NCBI RefSeq assembly: GCF_000485595.1
Contig: NW_014577568.1
Span: 167,664-213,225, forward strand
DNA length: 45,562 bases
Source of the DNA: Priapulus caudatus
Taxonomy: Eukaryota > Priapulida > Priapulimorpha > Priapulimorphida > Priapulidae
Direction of reading: 5' to 3'
The first letter of the stretch is position 1. Each line of letters opens with the position of its first letter. The position numbers and the translations under genes were made by a program. The notes beneath the pieces were generated by a model. It was not told the DNA's origin and ran no database searches. It saw only the letters and a list, made by a program, of their open reading frames with translations. Positions 10,821-20,849 of this stretch are shown one piece after another.

Positions 10821-12086
10821 CTAGACCTGGGCCAATGCACAGCCCAAACCCAAATTACTTGCATCACATGCTAGTTCAAAGGGTCTAGAGAAATCTGGGA
10901 ATGACATAGTCGTAATCTCAAGCAGCGACTCCTTTAAAGCCACAAACGCCTTATTCTGCACGTGCGACCACATCCATTCTACTTTATCCCGTCTCATACG
11001 ATGCAATGGCTCCGCCATCTCTGAATATCCCGAAATAAACTTCGACACCCACGCGGTCATGCCTAGAAAACGTTCCAATTCCTTTAGATTACGTGGGGTG
11101 GGATACGCCCTGATAGCCTGCAGCTTATCCGGGTTTAGCGAAATGCCAGATGCGGACATGATATGTCCCAGGTACGTCACACTTCGCTGCAAAAACCCGC
11201 TCTTTCCCGGATTCACAGTTAACCCCGCTACCCTGAAACAGTCTAGAACCTCACGTAAATCTGACAAGTGTGATCTCACATCTGGTGAGAAAACGATGAC
11301 GTCATCAAGATAAACATAACAATTTCGGTAAAGACAGGGGCTAAGAACCCTTTCCATTAATCTCTGAAAACTGCTTGGTCCATTAACTACCCCGAAAGGC
11401 AAAACGGTAAATTGTAGGAGACCTAGCGGCGAATTAAATGCTGACTTCTCCCTGGACTCCGGAGACAAGGCCATCTGCCAATAACCAGAGGTCATATCTA
11501 GGTTTGAATAGACCGTTGAACCATGCAGCGAGGCAAGAATGTCGTCTATTCTGGGCAGGCTGTAAGCATCAAATTTAGTTACCTTGTTAAGTTCGCGGAA
11601 ATCAATGCTCAGACGGTATACTCGATCCTTCTTATGCACCATTAAGACAGGGCTGCACCATGCCGAAAAAGAAAGCTCAACAATGCCATCTCGCAACATG
11701 CAATCCACCTGGTTATTGAAACTTTCCAGCTTGGGTCCAGCCATTCGGTACGACTGTTGACGGATTGGCGAAGCGTCGCCCGTATCAATCACACGACTGT
11801 ACACCGTCGTAAACCCTGGTTTATGAATGAGGACATCGGCATATTGACAAAAAATGCGATCAAGGCCGTCCGCCACAGGCTGTGACCCACTGTCGTCGTG
11901 CCCCGAAAGGGGAGTCTCAACCGACTCCGCGGGGGGAGTCTCCACGGGAGTTACCACAAACTCCGCAGGGGGAGTAACCACAAACTCCGCGGAAGGAGTC
12001 TCAACGCACTCCACGGGGGGAGTCTCAACGCACTCCACGGGGGGAGTCTCAACGCACTCCACGGGGGGAGTCTCAACGCACTCCAC
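10821..12086 (-). CDS. Gypsy A reverse transcriptase, open frame of about 420 codons
   Basis: The frame contains the RT motifs in order: IRQQSYRMAGPKLE, SPVLMVHKKDRVYRLSIDFR, LDMTSGYWQMALSPE, FTVLPFGVVNGPSSFQRLM, YVYLDDVIVFS (catalytic YLDD), GKSGFLQRSVTYLGH and the start of RNase H (LACDASNLGLGCALAQV). It is the best-preserved part of element A. The N-terminal 60 residues are a tandem repeat of VECVETPP and related units. There is no proper start codon; it would be made as part of a Gag-Pol polyprotein. Confidence 0.9.
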   Translation of the reverse strand: MECVETPPVECVETPPVECVETPPVECVETPSAEFVVTPPAEFVVTPVETPPAESVETPLSGHDDSGSQPVADGLDRIFCQYADVLIHKPGFTTVYSRVIDTGDASPIRQQSYRMAGPKLESFNNQVDCMLRDGIVELSFSAWCSPVLMVHKKDRVYRLSIDFRELNKVTKFDAYSLPRIDDILASLHGSTVYSNLDMTSGYWQMALSPESREKSAFNSPLGLLQFTVLPFGVVNGPSSFQRLMERVLSPCLYRNCYVYLDDVIVFSPDVRSHLSDLREVLDCFRVAGLTVNPGKSGFLQRSVTYLGHIMSASGISLNPDKLQAIRAYPTPRNLKELERFLGMTAWVSKFISGYSEMAEPLHRMRRDKVEWMWSHVQNKAFVALKESLLEITTMSFPDFSRPFELACDASNLGLGCALAQV

Positions 12087-12125
12087 GGGGGAGTCTCAAC
12101 GCACTCTACGGGGGGAGTTTCAACA
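11905..12125 (-). repeat. 24-bp tandem repeat coding VECVETPP units inside pol
   Basis: Units of GGGGGGAGTCTCAACGCACT and close variants recur every 24 bp (near 11905-12125). The minus strand translates them as VECVETPP, with AEFVVTPP variants. One unit near 12085 has lost a base, which shifts the frame between the RT frame and the upstream protease frame. Confidence 0.85.
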
Positions 12126-12640
12126 AACTGACCCGAAGGGGGGTCGATATCCAATGTGGACTCAAACAAGGGCAGTCGCCCATAGCTCAATGGTATACCC
12201 GCATCCAGCGGATCATACGCCTCTAGATGAGGCAGGGTATGCTTAACTATCTCATCAGCTACGCGCAGAGAATCTGCACGCAATGGAAAATGAATCACTG
12301 GCGAAAAGTCTAACAAAGGCTTGACAGAGTACGACTTGCGGACAAAGTCTACACTAAGACCTGACAGATTACAAAAAGCAATGCCCAGCAGTACGTCAAA
12401 CGGCAACTCATCTACAACAAAAAAACGGTGCGAAAACTCGCGCTCAGCGAGACGGAATTCGAGCTCGATCCACTAGCCCACAACCACTTCGAAGTCCACT
12501 AGCCCACCTAGCGCTACCAAAAACCCCTCTCAAGAGATTCTGCGATTGCGAAGGCTTCTCCCCTAAGGCTTTAACCAGAGAAGAGTTGATCAGAGAAACC
12601 CAGTGTCAGAGCCCCAGTGTCTATTTCAGCTGTTACGAAT
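12126..12640 (-). pseudogene. Gypsy A protease and linker, disrupted
   Basis: EIDTGA near 12600 on the minus strand is the active-site DTG of a retroviral-type aspartic protease. It is followed downstream by SQNLLRGVFGSA, a frame break, EFRLAEREFSHRFFVVDE and LPFDVLLGIAFCNLSGL, the usual second half of the domain. At least one frameshift (near 12580) and a stop (near 12475) interrupt it. Confidence 0.7.
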
Positions 12641-13714
12641 GTTTCACCCATTACAATCGCAATAGAAGGTTCTGGTGAATGCCCCTGCTCAAACTCAGCT
12701 GGCATCCGCGACGGAGCCTGCACGAACCGAACTGACTTAGCCGGCGTAGGCTGCGTACGCACCCTAGCCCTTTCAAATGACGGGCAATCCTTCTGTAAGT
12801 GACCCGGCATTTTACATCGATAACATATGACATTGTAGCCTTGTCTAGCACCCGGCCTAGCGCTGCTAAACGCCGGTCTGTCTCGAGTCGAGTCGGGTCG
12901 GGTCTGCAGAGGGGCGGGACTCCTACCTCCACTAACCAAGCTACCCTGAACAGGCGTGGAATTATCACTGCGATATCTGCGATCCTCGCGTCTAACTCTC
13001 ATAAAGTTATCTGCAATCTGTCCAGCATGAGCCACAGAACCCACTTCAGTCTGTCGTAAGTAGTGTCGGAGATCATCATTCCGTATGGTAGAAATGAACT
13101 GATCAATCAGTACCGTCTCCAAAATCCCGTTAAACTGCGCATGTCGCAACAACTCCTGAGGCGATTTAAGCCACCTATGAAAATAGGTTTGCAAACGCCC
13201 CAAAAATTCCTGAAAAGTCTCATCTAGTAATTTTTTGCTGTCTTAAAGTTGACTCTATACGTCTCTGAAGTCAGATTATACGATGCGAGTATAGCCGCTG
13301 TCACTAGCTTGAAGTCCTGTCTGACATCATCTGTCAAACGAAATAAGCATTTCTGGGCTCGCCCCGATAGAAATGGCTCTAGAATAGCCGTCCACCGATC
13401 TCCAGGTTTACTCTGCGCAATACATAGTCTCTCAAATGTCTGTAAGTAACAGTCTATGTCATCCTCTTGTGTCAGCTTATGCATGCCCACTAACTTATAC
13501 ACTGACCAACCCGACTCTCTATGCCCAGTGTCTGCTACCGCACCTCGATCTGCAAGTAACTCTGTCAGAAGTTGATGTTGTTGTTGTTGTAATGCATGCT
13601 GCTGTTGTTGTTGCTGCATAAACCCCATTATGGCCTGCATCTCTGGTGAAAGAGCAACTGCCCCCCTACCTGCTCCTCATCCAAGGATTCCTTCGCAACC
13701 CTCTTAGGAGGCAT
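12571..13714 (-). pseudogene. Gypsy A gag with CCHC zinc knuckle, two frameshifts
   Basis: The minus-strand ATG at 13714 starts MPPKRVAKESLDEEQ. A G-run near 13665 shifts the frame into a glutamine-rich stretch (QQQQQQHALQQQQHQ) and a capsid-like segment (LTQEDDIDCYLQTFERLCIA). A further one-base shift in an A-run near 13228 leads to ETFQEFLGRLQTYFHRWL and then CYRCKMPGHLQKDC, a canonical C-x2-C-x4-H-x4-C nucleocapsid knuckle, directly before protease. The capsid segment with the ERL core and the single knuckle are typical of Ty3/gypsy gag. Both shifts are in homopolymers. Confidence 0.85.
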
Positions 13715-14902
13715 TTTGTGTGTGTATAAATCAGTACTCACATAAACGGCTGATGCAACCTGACTTGCTCTCCGCAAAATCAAGTCACAACCAAAAGTTG
13801 GCTTACCTCACCGTTATGTTATGTACATCTCGTGTTCAAATAAGAAAAAAAATTTTAACCCCTTTCTGGTTTTATATCAACAAAATCCTATAGCGGGCAG
13901 AGACCCCCAAAATGCGCAACCATGCAAACAATCAATGCCCTGAATGCAATGTCAATGACACAGAATACGCGAAAATAAACGCTCAAAACATGCCAAACCC
14001 AAAGAAATACACGACTCATAATACTATTGTGACATGCTTTACTGCGGCACCTACTAAACAACTATCGTACCTATCTCCCTACCTCCCGTTAGTACTGTTG
14101 AAAGCTAATTCGCTACCACACGCGACTGACTGCAAAAACCAACCCTCAAACACGACGGGGGTGTTGAGTAAGTGAATACACGAGTCTGGGCGACAAACAC
14201 GCGGGCTTGACCCTCAGCTGACAGACCTACTGTACGTTCACAGCAGTCTCCCTAACGACATGCGCGATGCAAGTCGAAAGAACTATGCAGTATACCATTG
14301 TACGCTACGTGCGCCATACAATACGTCTCTCAGCTTATCAACAAACACGATACCCATACTGGAGAAGGTGTAACAGAGAAATGTCGTACCGTGAGAACGG
14401 TACAGAGAAAAAGCAAATACGATCGGTCAGGGACGGCCGGTGGATGGCCCCACCCGACTGAACTGCATATTTTAGAGGGCCCTAAATAAATTAGCATTGA
14501 TAGAAGACGGTCACCGACCGAGGCCGCCCCGAGTTTGCCGGCCAGTTGTCATTAAGGGAGGACCTTAATGACAGGTGATCGCGACACGGCCGGGGTACAA
14601 CGACCTTCGACAATAAGCGCCACAACGTGGCGAGGTCGAGGGAGACAGATAAAAGGAGAGGGTTTTCGGGTAGAGGGAGAGACGCCGACGTATAGCTAAC
14701 GGGTATGTGTGCATCGTTCTGATCTGTGTTTACAATAAAGCTATAAGTATTGTTACCGTTTACATTACTCGTTACTTCGACTATCTACGGTCTACAGTCT
14801 ACGAACGTATATTCCACGCTACAAAGGTACTTAGCTTGATGTACAGCTTGTTGTCCAGGGCCTCCACTTTACGTACGCGACGAACCAGTTCACATCACTA
14901 CT
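13715..14902 (-). other. Leader (5' untranslated part) of gypsy A
   Basis: About 1.2 kb between the primer-binding site and the gag ATG. Open frames here are short and show no motif. It has the length of a long retrotransposon leader. Confidence 0.6.
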
Positions 14903-14920
14903 ATCCTGTCGACTGCGCCA
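14903..14920 (-). other. Primer-binding site of gypsy A
   Basis: On the minus strand TGGCGCAGTCGACAGGAT lies three bases inside the 5' LTR. It resembles the TGGCGCAGTCGGTAG site of the insect elements 17.6/297/ZAM, which use tRNA-Ser; the tRNA identity here is inference. Confidence 0.7.
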
Positions 14921-14923
14921 AAA

Positions 14924-14974
14924 TGTAAGGTTGGATCCTTACACAGTAGGTTCTCCTGGTCGTCTGGTGGAGTG
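14924..14974 (-). repeat. 5' LTR of gypsy A, inner part
   Basis: The first 51 bp are identical to the left LTR. The match stops at GGTGGAGTG, where element B begins, and resumes at 20158 after the repeated GAGTG. Confidence 0.9.
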
Positions 14975-15180
14975 TGAAGTGATATTGTCTAGTTGTACAT
15001 AAACACTAGAAGACGGATGATGCAGATAAAGGTAATTTAATGTGGAACAACAGATAGTGACTGCTAGGCCATCTTAGCCATCACGGAGAGAGCCTAGCTC
15101 GGATCTCTTAAACCAGTTAACTCAGCAACCTAGTTTGGCACTAGGTGGCTCTAGCTTACAGTAGTATGGATATCACTACA
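14975..15180 (-). repeat. 3' LTR of element B
   Basis: 206 bp. It matches the right LTR but lacks about 65 bp present there (about 20070-20132). Other differences are mainly one-base insertions or deletions. The minus-strand sequence just inside it (GATGGGGA) could serve as a short polypurine tract. Confidence 0.85.
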
Positions 15181-15457
15181 TCCCCATCACTTAGCTAGAA
15201 TTATGCATGTACACTGATATAGTGTTTCACAATCATTTCAGATAACAATGGTCTAAGCTGGTTCGCGGTCTCAGTCTTTAATAAATCATTGCTTATAGTT
15301 AGCTAGAGTACACGCAGTAACAAAATTATGAAAAGCAAGTAGGCACCTTACAGTGGGTAGACTACCTCCTGTCCTGGGGGTTGTATTCTGCCCGTCTAAT
15401 CTTCTAACGCATGAGGTAATGACTTTCGTTACGTTGGCCACTACGTATGTTTCACTC

Positions 15458-16671
15458 CTAATGAATCTTGGCTGGCAACTTTACTGGCGCGCGGTAACGG
15501 GTCTTGCGCTGGACTGGAGTCATCTCTCTGGGTAGCGGTCTGTCACCGCTAGTGGGATCTGGCGGCGAGGTGTCACTTGAGCGGTTAGCTGGGGACATAG
15601 CAGCTTCAGCGGAAGCCTGGTTTGGACTCCTCATCGCACAGCTTTCTCGCATCGCCTGTACGTTAGCTCGCGCAGATGGCGCGTTTGTCCTCCCGTCAGC
15701 GTGTTCCGATTTGGAGTCTCTACGACGTATACTTCGCAGGCTGCCATGTCGTGCGACCACTTCTCCTGACAACACGTTTTGTTGCATTTTGTCTAGGAAT
15801 CCGCAGACCTCTCGCCCCACGTATGAGTGGTGGTAGTGATTGCGCGTCTGGAGTTGTTGCTGGCTTTCTCATTCGATTCTGCACTTCTCCCCAACTGCTT
15901 GGTCCGGGCTCGCGTGACTCGGTAACCAAGTGTGATGAGTGGACGACACAACATCGACTCTCCTGGTGAGGGCAAGATCTGTACTCTACAGGTGGGCGCG
16001 TATATTTAGAAATCCATTTGCAAATGCTTCTCCGCATATCCACGGTTTCATTTATGATGGGCTTCAAAACATGGCGGATGCGCGCTCAATAAAGCCGTTG
16101 CTTGCGGGTAATGAGGTGAACTATGTGACGTGACTTGATGCTCCATGACTTGGGACAAAATGGTAAAGGCTTGGGCCTGTGTACTGTGCCCATTTGTCAG
16201 TCATGAGCCATCTGTCTACACGAACCAGAGCGCAGTAGGCTTTAAATCTTGTTTGCCACTGCTTCTGGCTTGAAACGGGTGTGGCATGAAATGCGACCAG
16301 TGGTACTTGTGTACTATCTGCGACACTCAAGTATTCTGATTGTTGGAGTCTCGAATGAGATCTGACGCAATGAGCTGCCATCGCTGCGGTGTTGCATGTG
16401 AGTACAAGTGGCTCGCGCTTAATTGGCGATCTTGGTGTAACCTGGCAAGCTGTGCACGCTCTGCACATGTGCTCGGATGTCTTTCGATATATTCCACCAG
16501 ATTAGAACACTTTCTTCGTGAAAGGCGTCGTGTCTTCTCGACTCCTTGGTGGCTTTGGTGTAGTTGGGAAAGAATGTCTGAGTGCCATGGTCTCTGGAAT
16601 CCAGGATTTGGCGACGCCTTGAAGATACTCCTGCCTTCTATCGCGAGCATCGATCCACGAAACGAACGCAA
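15458..16671 (-). pseudogene. Element B integrase region, broken frames
   Basis: The minus-strand frame 16671-16327 has LSQLHQSHQGVEKTRRLSR, HPSTCAE and PQRWQLIASDLI, the zinc module and start of the integrase core. The overlapping frame 16468-16121 has CRACTACQ. The C-terminal frame 15820-15458 ends MTPVQRKTRYRAPVKLPAKIH, like the arginine/proline-rich tail of many gypsy integrases. I could not trace the complete DDE triad because of repeated frameshifts. Confidence 0.65.
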
Positions 16672-16683
16672 TATGGCTTCAGA

Positions 16684-17460
16684 TCAGTAGGCAGTTTCTG
16701 ATGGTTTCAGGCCATCCTCGATTACTACAATATTCCTTACTGCTCTAGAATTAGGGTCTTTTGCAGTGTCCTCCGCGTAGCTGTTTTTGGCTTGTGAGGG
16801 GAGAAATTGATCATCGCCGTGGTAAGTGATTTCAGACTCTTCCTCCTCAATGTCTAGGCCATCCAAAGCACGAAGCTCCACTTCGTCATTATCTCCATGT
16901 TGGGCATTCTGGCTTAGTGGGTCTGACAGAATAATCTCAAGGTCCAGGCTGTACAAACCCATTCTGTAAGCCGTAGCCTTTGTATCTTCAGTAGCATTCT
17001 CTGCATCGTGAAGACAGGCGGATTGGGGAAGCGTGTGTGGAGCGTTTCTTCTCTGCGATGTTCACCAGTAGGTTTATGATGCCGTGTATATCGTAAAGGT
17101 CTGCCATACAGGTAATGGTGATACCTGTGAATGCCATGCAGCTAACGCGACAGCATCTCACGCTCTATGTTGCTTGTACCTTGCTCTGCATTCGGTTGAG
17201 GCCTTCTCGATCCAAAGCACGTACTTTTGGGCATCCTGGCGACCAGAGCTGCTCCTAATCCTTTCTGTGAGGCGCTGCCACTTCTAAGGTCTAGCGACTG
17301 GTAGTGTCGTAATATCTCAAGAATGCATCCTGACTTATGGTCAGTCTCTTGAGCCGTTGAAATAACTGCTTCATGTCAGAATCCCACGTCATGGCAATTC
17401 ATTTCGCAGTAAGGCACGTAGTGGTAAGCTTTCTCAGAAAAACGTGGTACGTATTGGGCA
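16684..17460 (-). pseudogene. Element B RNase H to integrase linker
   Basis: The minus-strand frame 16962-16684 contains SDPLSQNAQ, like the ADxLSR motif after RNase H, followed by an acidic stretch. Between 16970 and 17460 RNase H is expected from the order, but the frames are too broken for me to identify catalytic residues. Confidence 0.4.
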
Positions 17461-17469
17461 AGGGGAAGG

Positions 17470-18400
17470 TTACCATCCCGAGGAAGCGGGCTGCAGCTCA
17501 TCCTGGTTCTGTCGTGCAGGTATTTTTCCTGATGTCCTTTGACTTCTCAGGCTCAGGCTTTGATCCCCTGTCTGGTATAGACATTGCCGATAAGGAATGC
17601 TTCTCTGCTTATCCGCGCATTTCTCGCTGTGAAACACGAGCCTGACGTGTCTGCAGCTCGATCCATCAAGAGCGAGCAAGGGTTGCGTCGTGTTCTTTCT
17701 TTCGTTTTTCTATACAACAGACGTCCGTCTGTGATTCCTGTCACTCCCATCCAGGGCTTCTAATATCTGGATCATTCTTGCTTGGAAAATGTCTTGGCGA
17801 TGTGCTTATGCAATGGAGGCGAAGCCCAGCAGTAAACGACCCAAAGGGTGTGCGGAAGGGTCGGTGGGATCTTGCGATTTTCGATCCAGTTTCACTGACC
17901 AGTACCCTGCTGGCATCGAGTTTGCTGATACCCTTGGCCTTAGCAAACTTTGGGGTTCAGCTCCTTCCACTGTGTTATTGTGTGGACACGCTTCAGGCTT
18001 GCGTTCAGGCGTTGTGGTGATACACACGCGTAAAGGATCCGTCCTTTTTTGGTGGTGAAGGCGAAGGCTGGAACACAATCAAGTGTGTTCTCTACCATTC
18101 CTCGATGACACTATTGGTAACCATCTTGTTGAGTTTCATCCTTCAGCTTGTCTTTGAGGTGGATTGCTACATTTCCGTGGTGCATCTTATAAAAGCGCTC
18201 TGCATCTTTCTTTAGGTGCAGTTTTGCGACTCCCGAAAGCTTAACCAAATCTTGTCAGAACTGTCGGGATAGGCACGTTTTAATCGCCTGTCACTCTGAA
18301 TCGTCCCCTTTGGGTGAAAACGTGGCGGATATCGATTCATCAACAATGGATTGTCACCAGGTCGCAGGGCTTCGCATGTTGGATAGATGTCGCAAGCACT
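17470..18400 (-). pseudogene. Element B reverse transcriptase, many frameshifts
   Basis: The frame 18078-17806 has RVCITTTPERKP and ANSMPAGYWSVKLDRKSQDP, corresponding to RT motifs around the first catalytic aspartate. Frames 17750-17553 and 17679-17470 have the NARISREAFLIGNVYTRQGIKA and EKCADKQRSIPY stretches, corresponding to the KCxF..xYLGH motif. The YxDD box falls between these frames and was not recovered cleanly. Confidence 0.7.
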
Positions 18401-18513
18401 GCAGGTCCTGGCACCTCAACGATATTAAAATCTTGTTGGTGACCATCTCGCTCCTTGTAGCTGCATGGGAATGATGTATCCTAGCATTGATATCAGCGGG
18501 GCCATTGACGCCG

Positions 18514-18705
18514 TCAATGTAACCATACCCGGAGGGCTTTACAAACTTTTTCAGGTCTACATTTGGCGGTTACATCTGCCTTGACGGTTCTCAGGGGTAG
18601 GGCGTTACCAGACGCTCCCGTATCTATCATTAACACGTAGTCCGTACCGCTATCCCCCACCTTTGAAGCCGGGGTGGCTTCAAGCAAGCGTATGTGAAGA
18701 TTCAT
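18514..18705 (-). pseudogene. Element B protease fragment
   Basis: The minus-strand frame contains YVLMIDTGASGNALPLRT, the DTG(A)SG active site of an aspartic protease. It lies between the zinc knuckle and RT as expected. Confidence 0.8.
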
Positions 18706-19503
18706 CCCCGGTTTGGTCCTTCTGCGCCATGCGTCCAGGCACTTGCTGCTGAGGTGATATGAAGGAACTTCTTTTGTATGTTCCTTCCATCTGTCTTAAT
18801 AGCCCTGTCTGCTACAGTGGTCGAGCTTCTTAGCGTTCCTCTCTTCCCATGCTCTTTGAATCGCCAGCAGAGTGCTTCTGGAATTTCTGTGAAAGCATTT
18901 GCAGACTGTGGCGGCGCGCGACTTTCGCAGCAACTTCGCCCAGTGCCCACTTTATGCTCCAGGCCTCTGCATTCATCTTGTATGCGCTGGACACTTCCGG
19001 TGGTTTGTGAACGTTTCCGCAACTTTCGGCATTTATTAGCATACCTGACACGGTGGCATTTCCTCCTTCCTTCGCCACTGTCGTAGCTGGGTGCTCCGGC
19101 GACAGTGCTTCATCACCCCGCCTTCTTGGAGGGTCTCTTCGAGTGTAAACTCGTTTTGGCTTACCAAAAGATCTCGCGAAGACCTCACATGGCGTGCTGG
19201 CTAATGACTAGCCTCTAACAGCCGCTCATTAAGTCAGCTCTGTGAAAGTCACACTTCACGCAAGGGTGCGAGCGCGTGTCACAAAGTCGTCTATTGTCTC
19301 ATCGTGCGTTGACGATACTGCATAGAGTCAGTCCGGTGAATTCTAAAGTTGACATTGACTTTTAACTGGCCCTCGAAGAAATGCCACAGTTGGTCTGGGT
19401 CTCGTTTTTGTGTGTCTGATAGACCACTATGCATCAAGGCGACGCAGACCTTCATGCCAATTCCACGACCTTTTTTTTCTGCCCGTCCGCTTCGGTCCTG
19501 CAC
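18702..19503 (-). pseudogene. Element B gag and nucleocapsid fragments
   Basis: The frame 19503-19291 carries MHSGLSDTQKRDPDQLWHFF and NVNFRIHRTDSMQYRQR. After a one-base shift DETIDDFVTRARTLA follows, the end of a gypsy capsid domain. The frame 19078-18830 carries SCGNVHKPPEVSSAYKMN and a spaced alanine/arginine stretch, a decayed C-x2-C-type knuckle region. Several residues that should be cysteine appear changed because the frame drifts. Confidence 0.65.
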
Positions 19504-19881
19504 TGATTATCGTCATGCGAGATTAGAGTCATTTTTTGCTTGTAAAGCCTAATGACTCGGAGGTCGGGGCAGCCATCCATCGTTGAAAATTGGGAGAACA
19601 TCATGCAATTGATTGATCTTTTCCTTTATTTACATTTTATTTTTTATAGCACTTACGGTTCAACAGAGGTGACTCCTATCGCGTGACAGGTTCTATGGTA
19701 CGTAATTTAAGGAATATTGGCTTGATCTACGCTCGAGTGTCTCACCAAAATAATCTTGCTCTGCATATTTGTCAAATCAGCATGGTTTTCTCTAGCGTTC
19801 TATCTTTCTTCCAGTTTTCCTTACAGTTTAGCTTTCCATGTCTTTTCTCGTCCATTCCAAGCCGACCGCTGGCGACCGCAT

Positions 19882-20152
19882 TGAAGTGATATTGTCTAGT
19901 TGTACATAACACTAAGAAGACGGATGATGCAGATAGAGGTAATTTAATGTGGAACAACAGATAGTGACTGCTAGCCATCTTAGCCATCACGGAAGAGCCT
20001 AGCTCGAATCTCTTAAACGCAGTTTAACTCAGCAACTGTTTGGCACTAGGTGGCGCTAATGCTTACAATAGTCGTGAAATAGCACTATTTTCCCGTTTTT
20101 CCGTTGTACACTCTAGGTATTATCCGCTCTTGGTAGTATGGATATCACTACA
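19882..20152 (-). repeat. 5' LTR of element B
   Basis: 271 bp, TGAAGTGATAT to ATATCACTACA. It includes a 65-bp stretch not present in the left LTR. Confidence 0.85.
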
Positions 20153-20157
20153 GAGTG

Positions 20158-20312
20158 AAGCACCCCGCGTCGATCCCATGCGGTCCTCATATACGCTGGC
20201 AGCCGTGGCCTTGCCTGGCTTGCCGTGAATCCTGGGTCGAAGCCTGTATGTGAATCCTGTAGAATCCCGTAGAATGGCTTCGACTCGTATGTGACGGTAC
20301 ATACACCTTACA
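20158..20312 (-). repeat. 5' LTR of gypsy A, outer part
   Basis: This resumes the LTR at AAGCACCCC after the GAGTG duplication and ends CCTTACA. With 14924-14974 it makes 206 bp, the same length as the left LTR. Confidence 0.9.
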
Positions 20313-20376
20313 CTGGAAACACAGGAATTTGCATCTCACACAGATTACCTCCGACTTTAGCAGCTGCCAGCGTTAC

Positions 20377-20569
20377 CCGCGATGTACTTTTTTGCAATTT
20401 CCGTCAGATCCCCTTCTAAATCCATCCATTTGGTAACAAATTCCAAGAAACGTGACCATGTTCTATCATTAAATAGTATCACAGTGGATTTCTTGGCAGG
20501 GAAAATGCACATACAACACATTTTCTCTCCGTCTGCTGAACAGTACTCCTCATCACTGGAGGCTGCCAT
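20377..20569 (-). CDS. Exon 1 of the minus-strand gene of unknown function
   Basis: Reading from the ATG at 20569 (an open frame extends to 20581, but that codon is GTG), the exon codes MAASSDEEYCSADGEKMCC, then MCIFPAKKSTVILF and RTWSRFLEFVTKWMDLEGDL. It reaches a donor GG|GTAACG after 193 nt, leaving phase 1. Exon 2 at 7661 accepts phase 1, and the junction creates an alanine codon with no stop. The CxxC-type cysteines and the W...W...LEG spacing look like a small zinc-binding module; I do not recognise a function. Unspliced reading ends six codons later (GNAGSC, stop). The 3' half of this exon is duplicated at 8549-8684. Confidence 0.6.
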
Positions 20570-20849
20570 GTTGTCTGCCACTGGTACTAAGGTCGTCTCT
20601 GATTGGTCAATACAAGAAATTGCCTAGTGAGGCTTGTTGTACGGCATTACTGATTGGCTTCATGCGTACGAGGTTAAACACGATTCAGACACTAGTTTTA
20701 TCAGTTTTCTAAATTAATTTGCAAACTAACGTACAAGAAATACGCACGTGAAAAGCGAGAGTAATTATATAATATATATTTCATAATTATAATGTTTTAC
20801 AGTTTTTCATACAGTTTTACAGCATCACACAGTTTTTCAGGGTAGTGGT
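20570..20849 (-). other. Upstream region of the minus-strand gene
   Basis: No coding features. It includes an AT-rich stretch (about 20762-20790). No clear TATA or initiator could be assigned. Confidence 0.35.

Larger units (their letters stand above)
14975..20152 (-). mobile_element. Ty3/gypsy LTR retrotransposon B nested in the 5' LTR of A
   Basis: The element starts TGAAGTGATAT and ends ATATCACTACA. It has LTRs of 206 bp (14975-15180) and 271 bp (19882-20152) and is flanked by the 5-bp duplication GAGTG (14970-14974 and 20153-20157). Its interior on the minus strand has, in order, gag, zinc knuckle, protease, RT and integrase fragments, all broken by many single-base frameshifts. Total length is 5178 bp. 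Confidence 0.9.
8685..20312 (-). mobile_element. Ty3/gypsy LTR retrotransposon A, interrupted by nested element B
   Basis: Two 206-bp LTRs (8685-8890, and 14924-14974 plus 20158-20312) begin TGTAAGG and end CCTTACA. They differ at about eight positions, mostly transitions. Between them on the minus strand lie a primer-binding site, gag with a zinc knuckle, protease, a short-repeat linker, RT, RNase H, a PHD-like finger, integrase with a GPY/F end, and a polypurine tract. Without element B the element is about 6.4 kb. Several frameshifts and stops make it non-autonomous as sequenced. Confidence 0.9.
7662..20376 (-). other. Intron of the minus-strand gene, filled with mobile elements
   Basis: The intron is bounded by the donor GG|GTAACG at 20377/20376 and the acceptor TTTCATTTTAG at 7662. 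Both are phase 1 and the joined codons contain no stop. It holds a MITE, gypsy element A, nested element B and a second copy of the 3' end of exon 1 (8549-8684). Confidence 0.55.

Noticed and set aside
12455-12466. GAATTCGAGCTC, like a cloning polylinker
   Set aside because: It reads as conserved protease residues (ELEFRLAE) in the element A frame, so vector contamination is unlikely.
15504-18058. Plus-strand frames of 80-116 codons inside element B
   Set aside because: Shadows of the minus-strand pol; no motifs.
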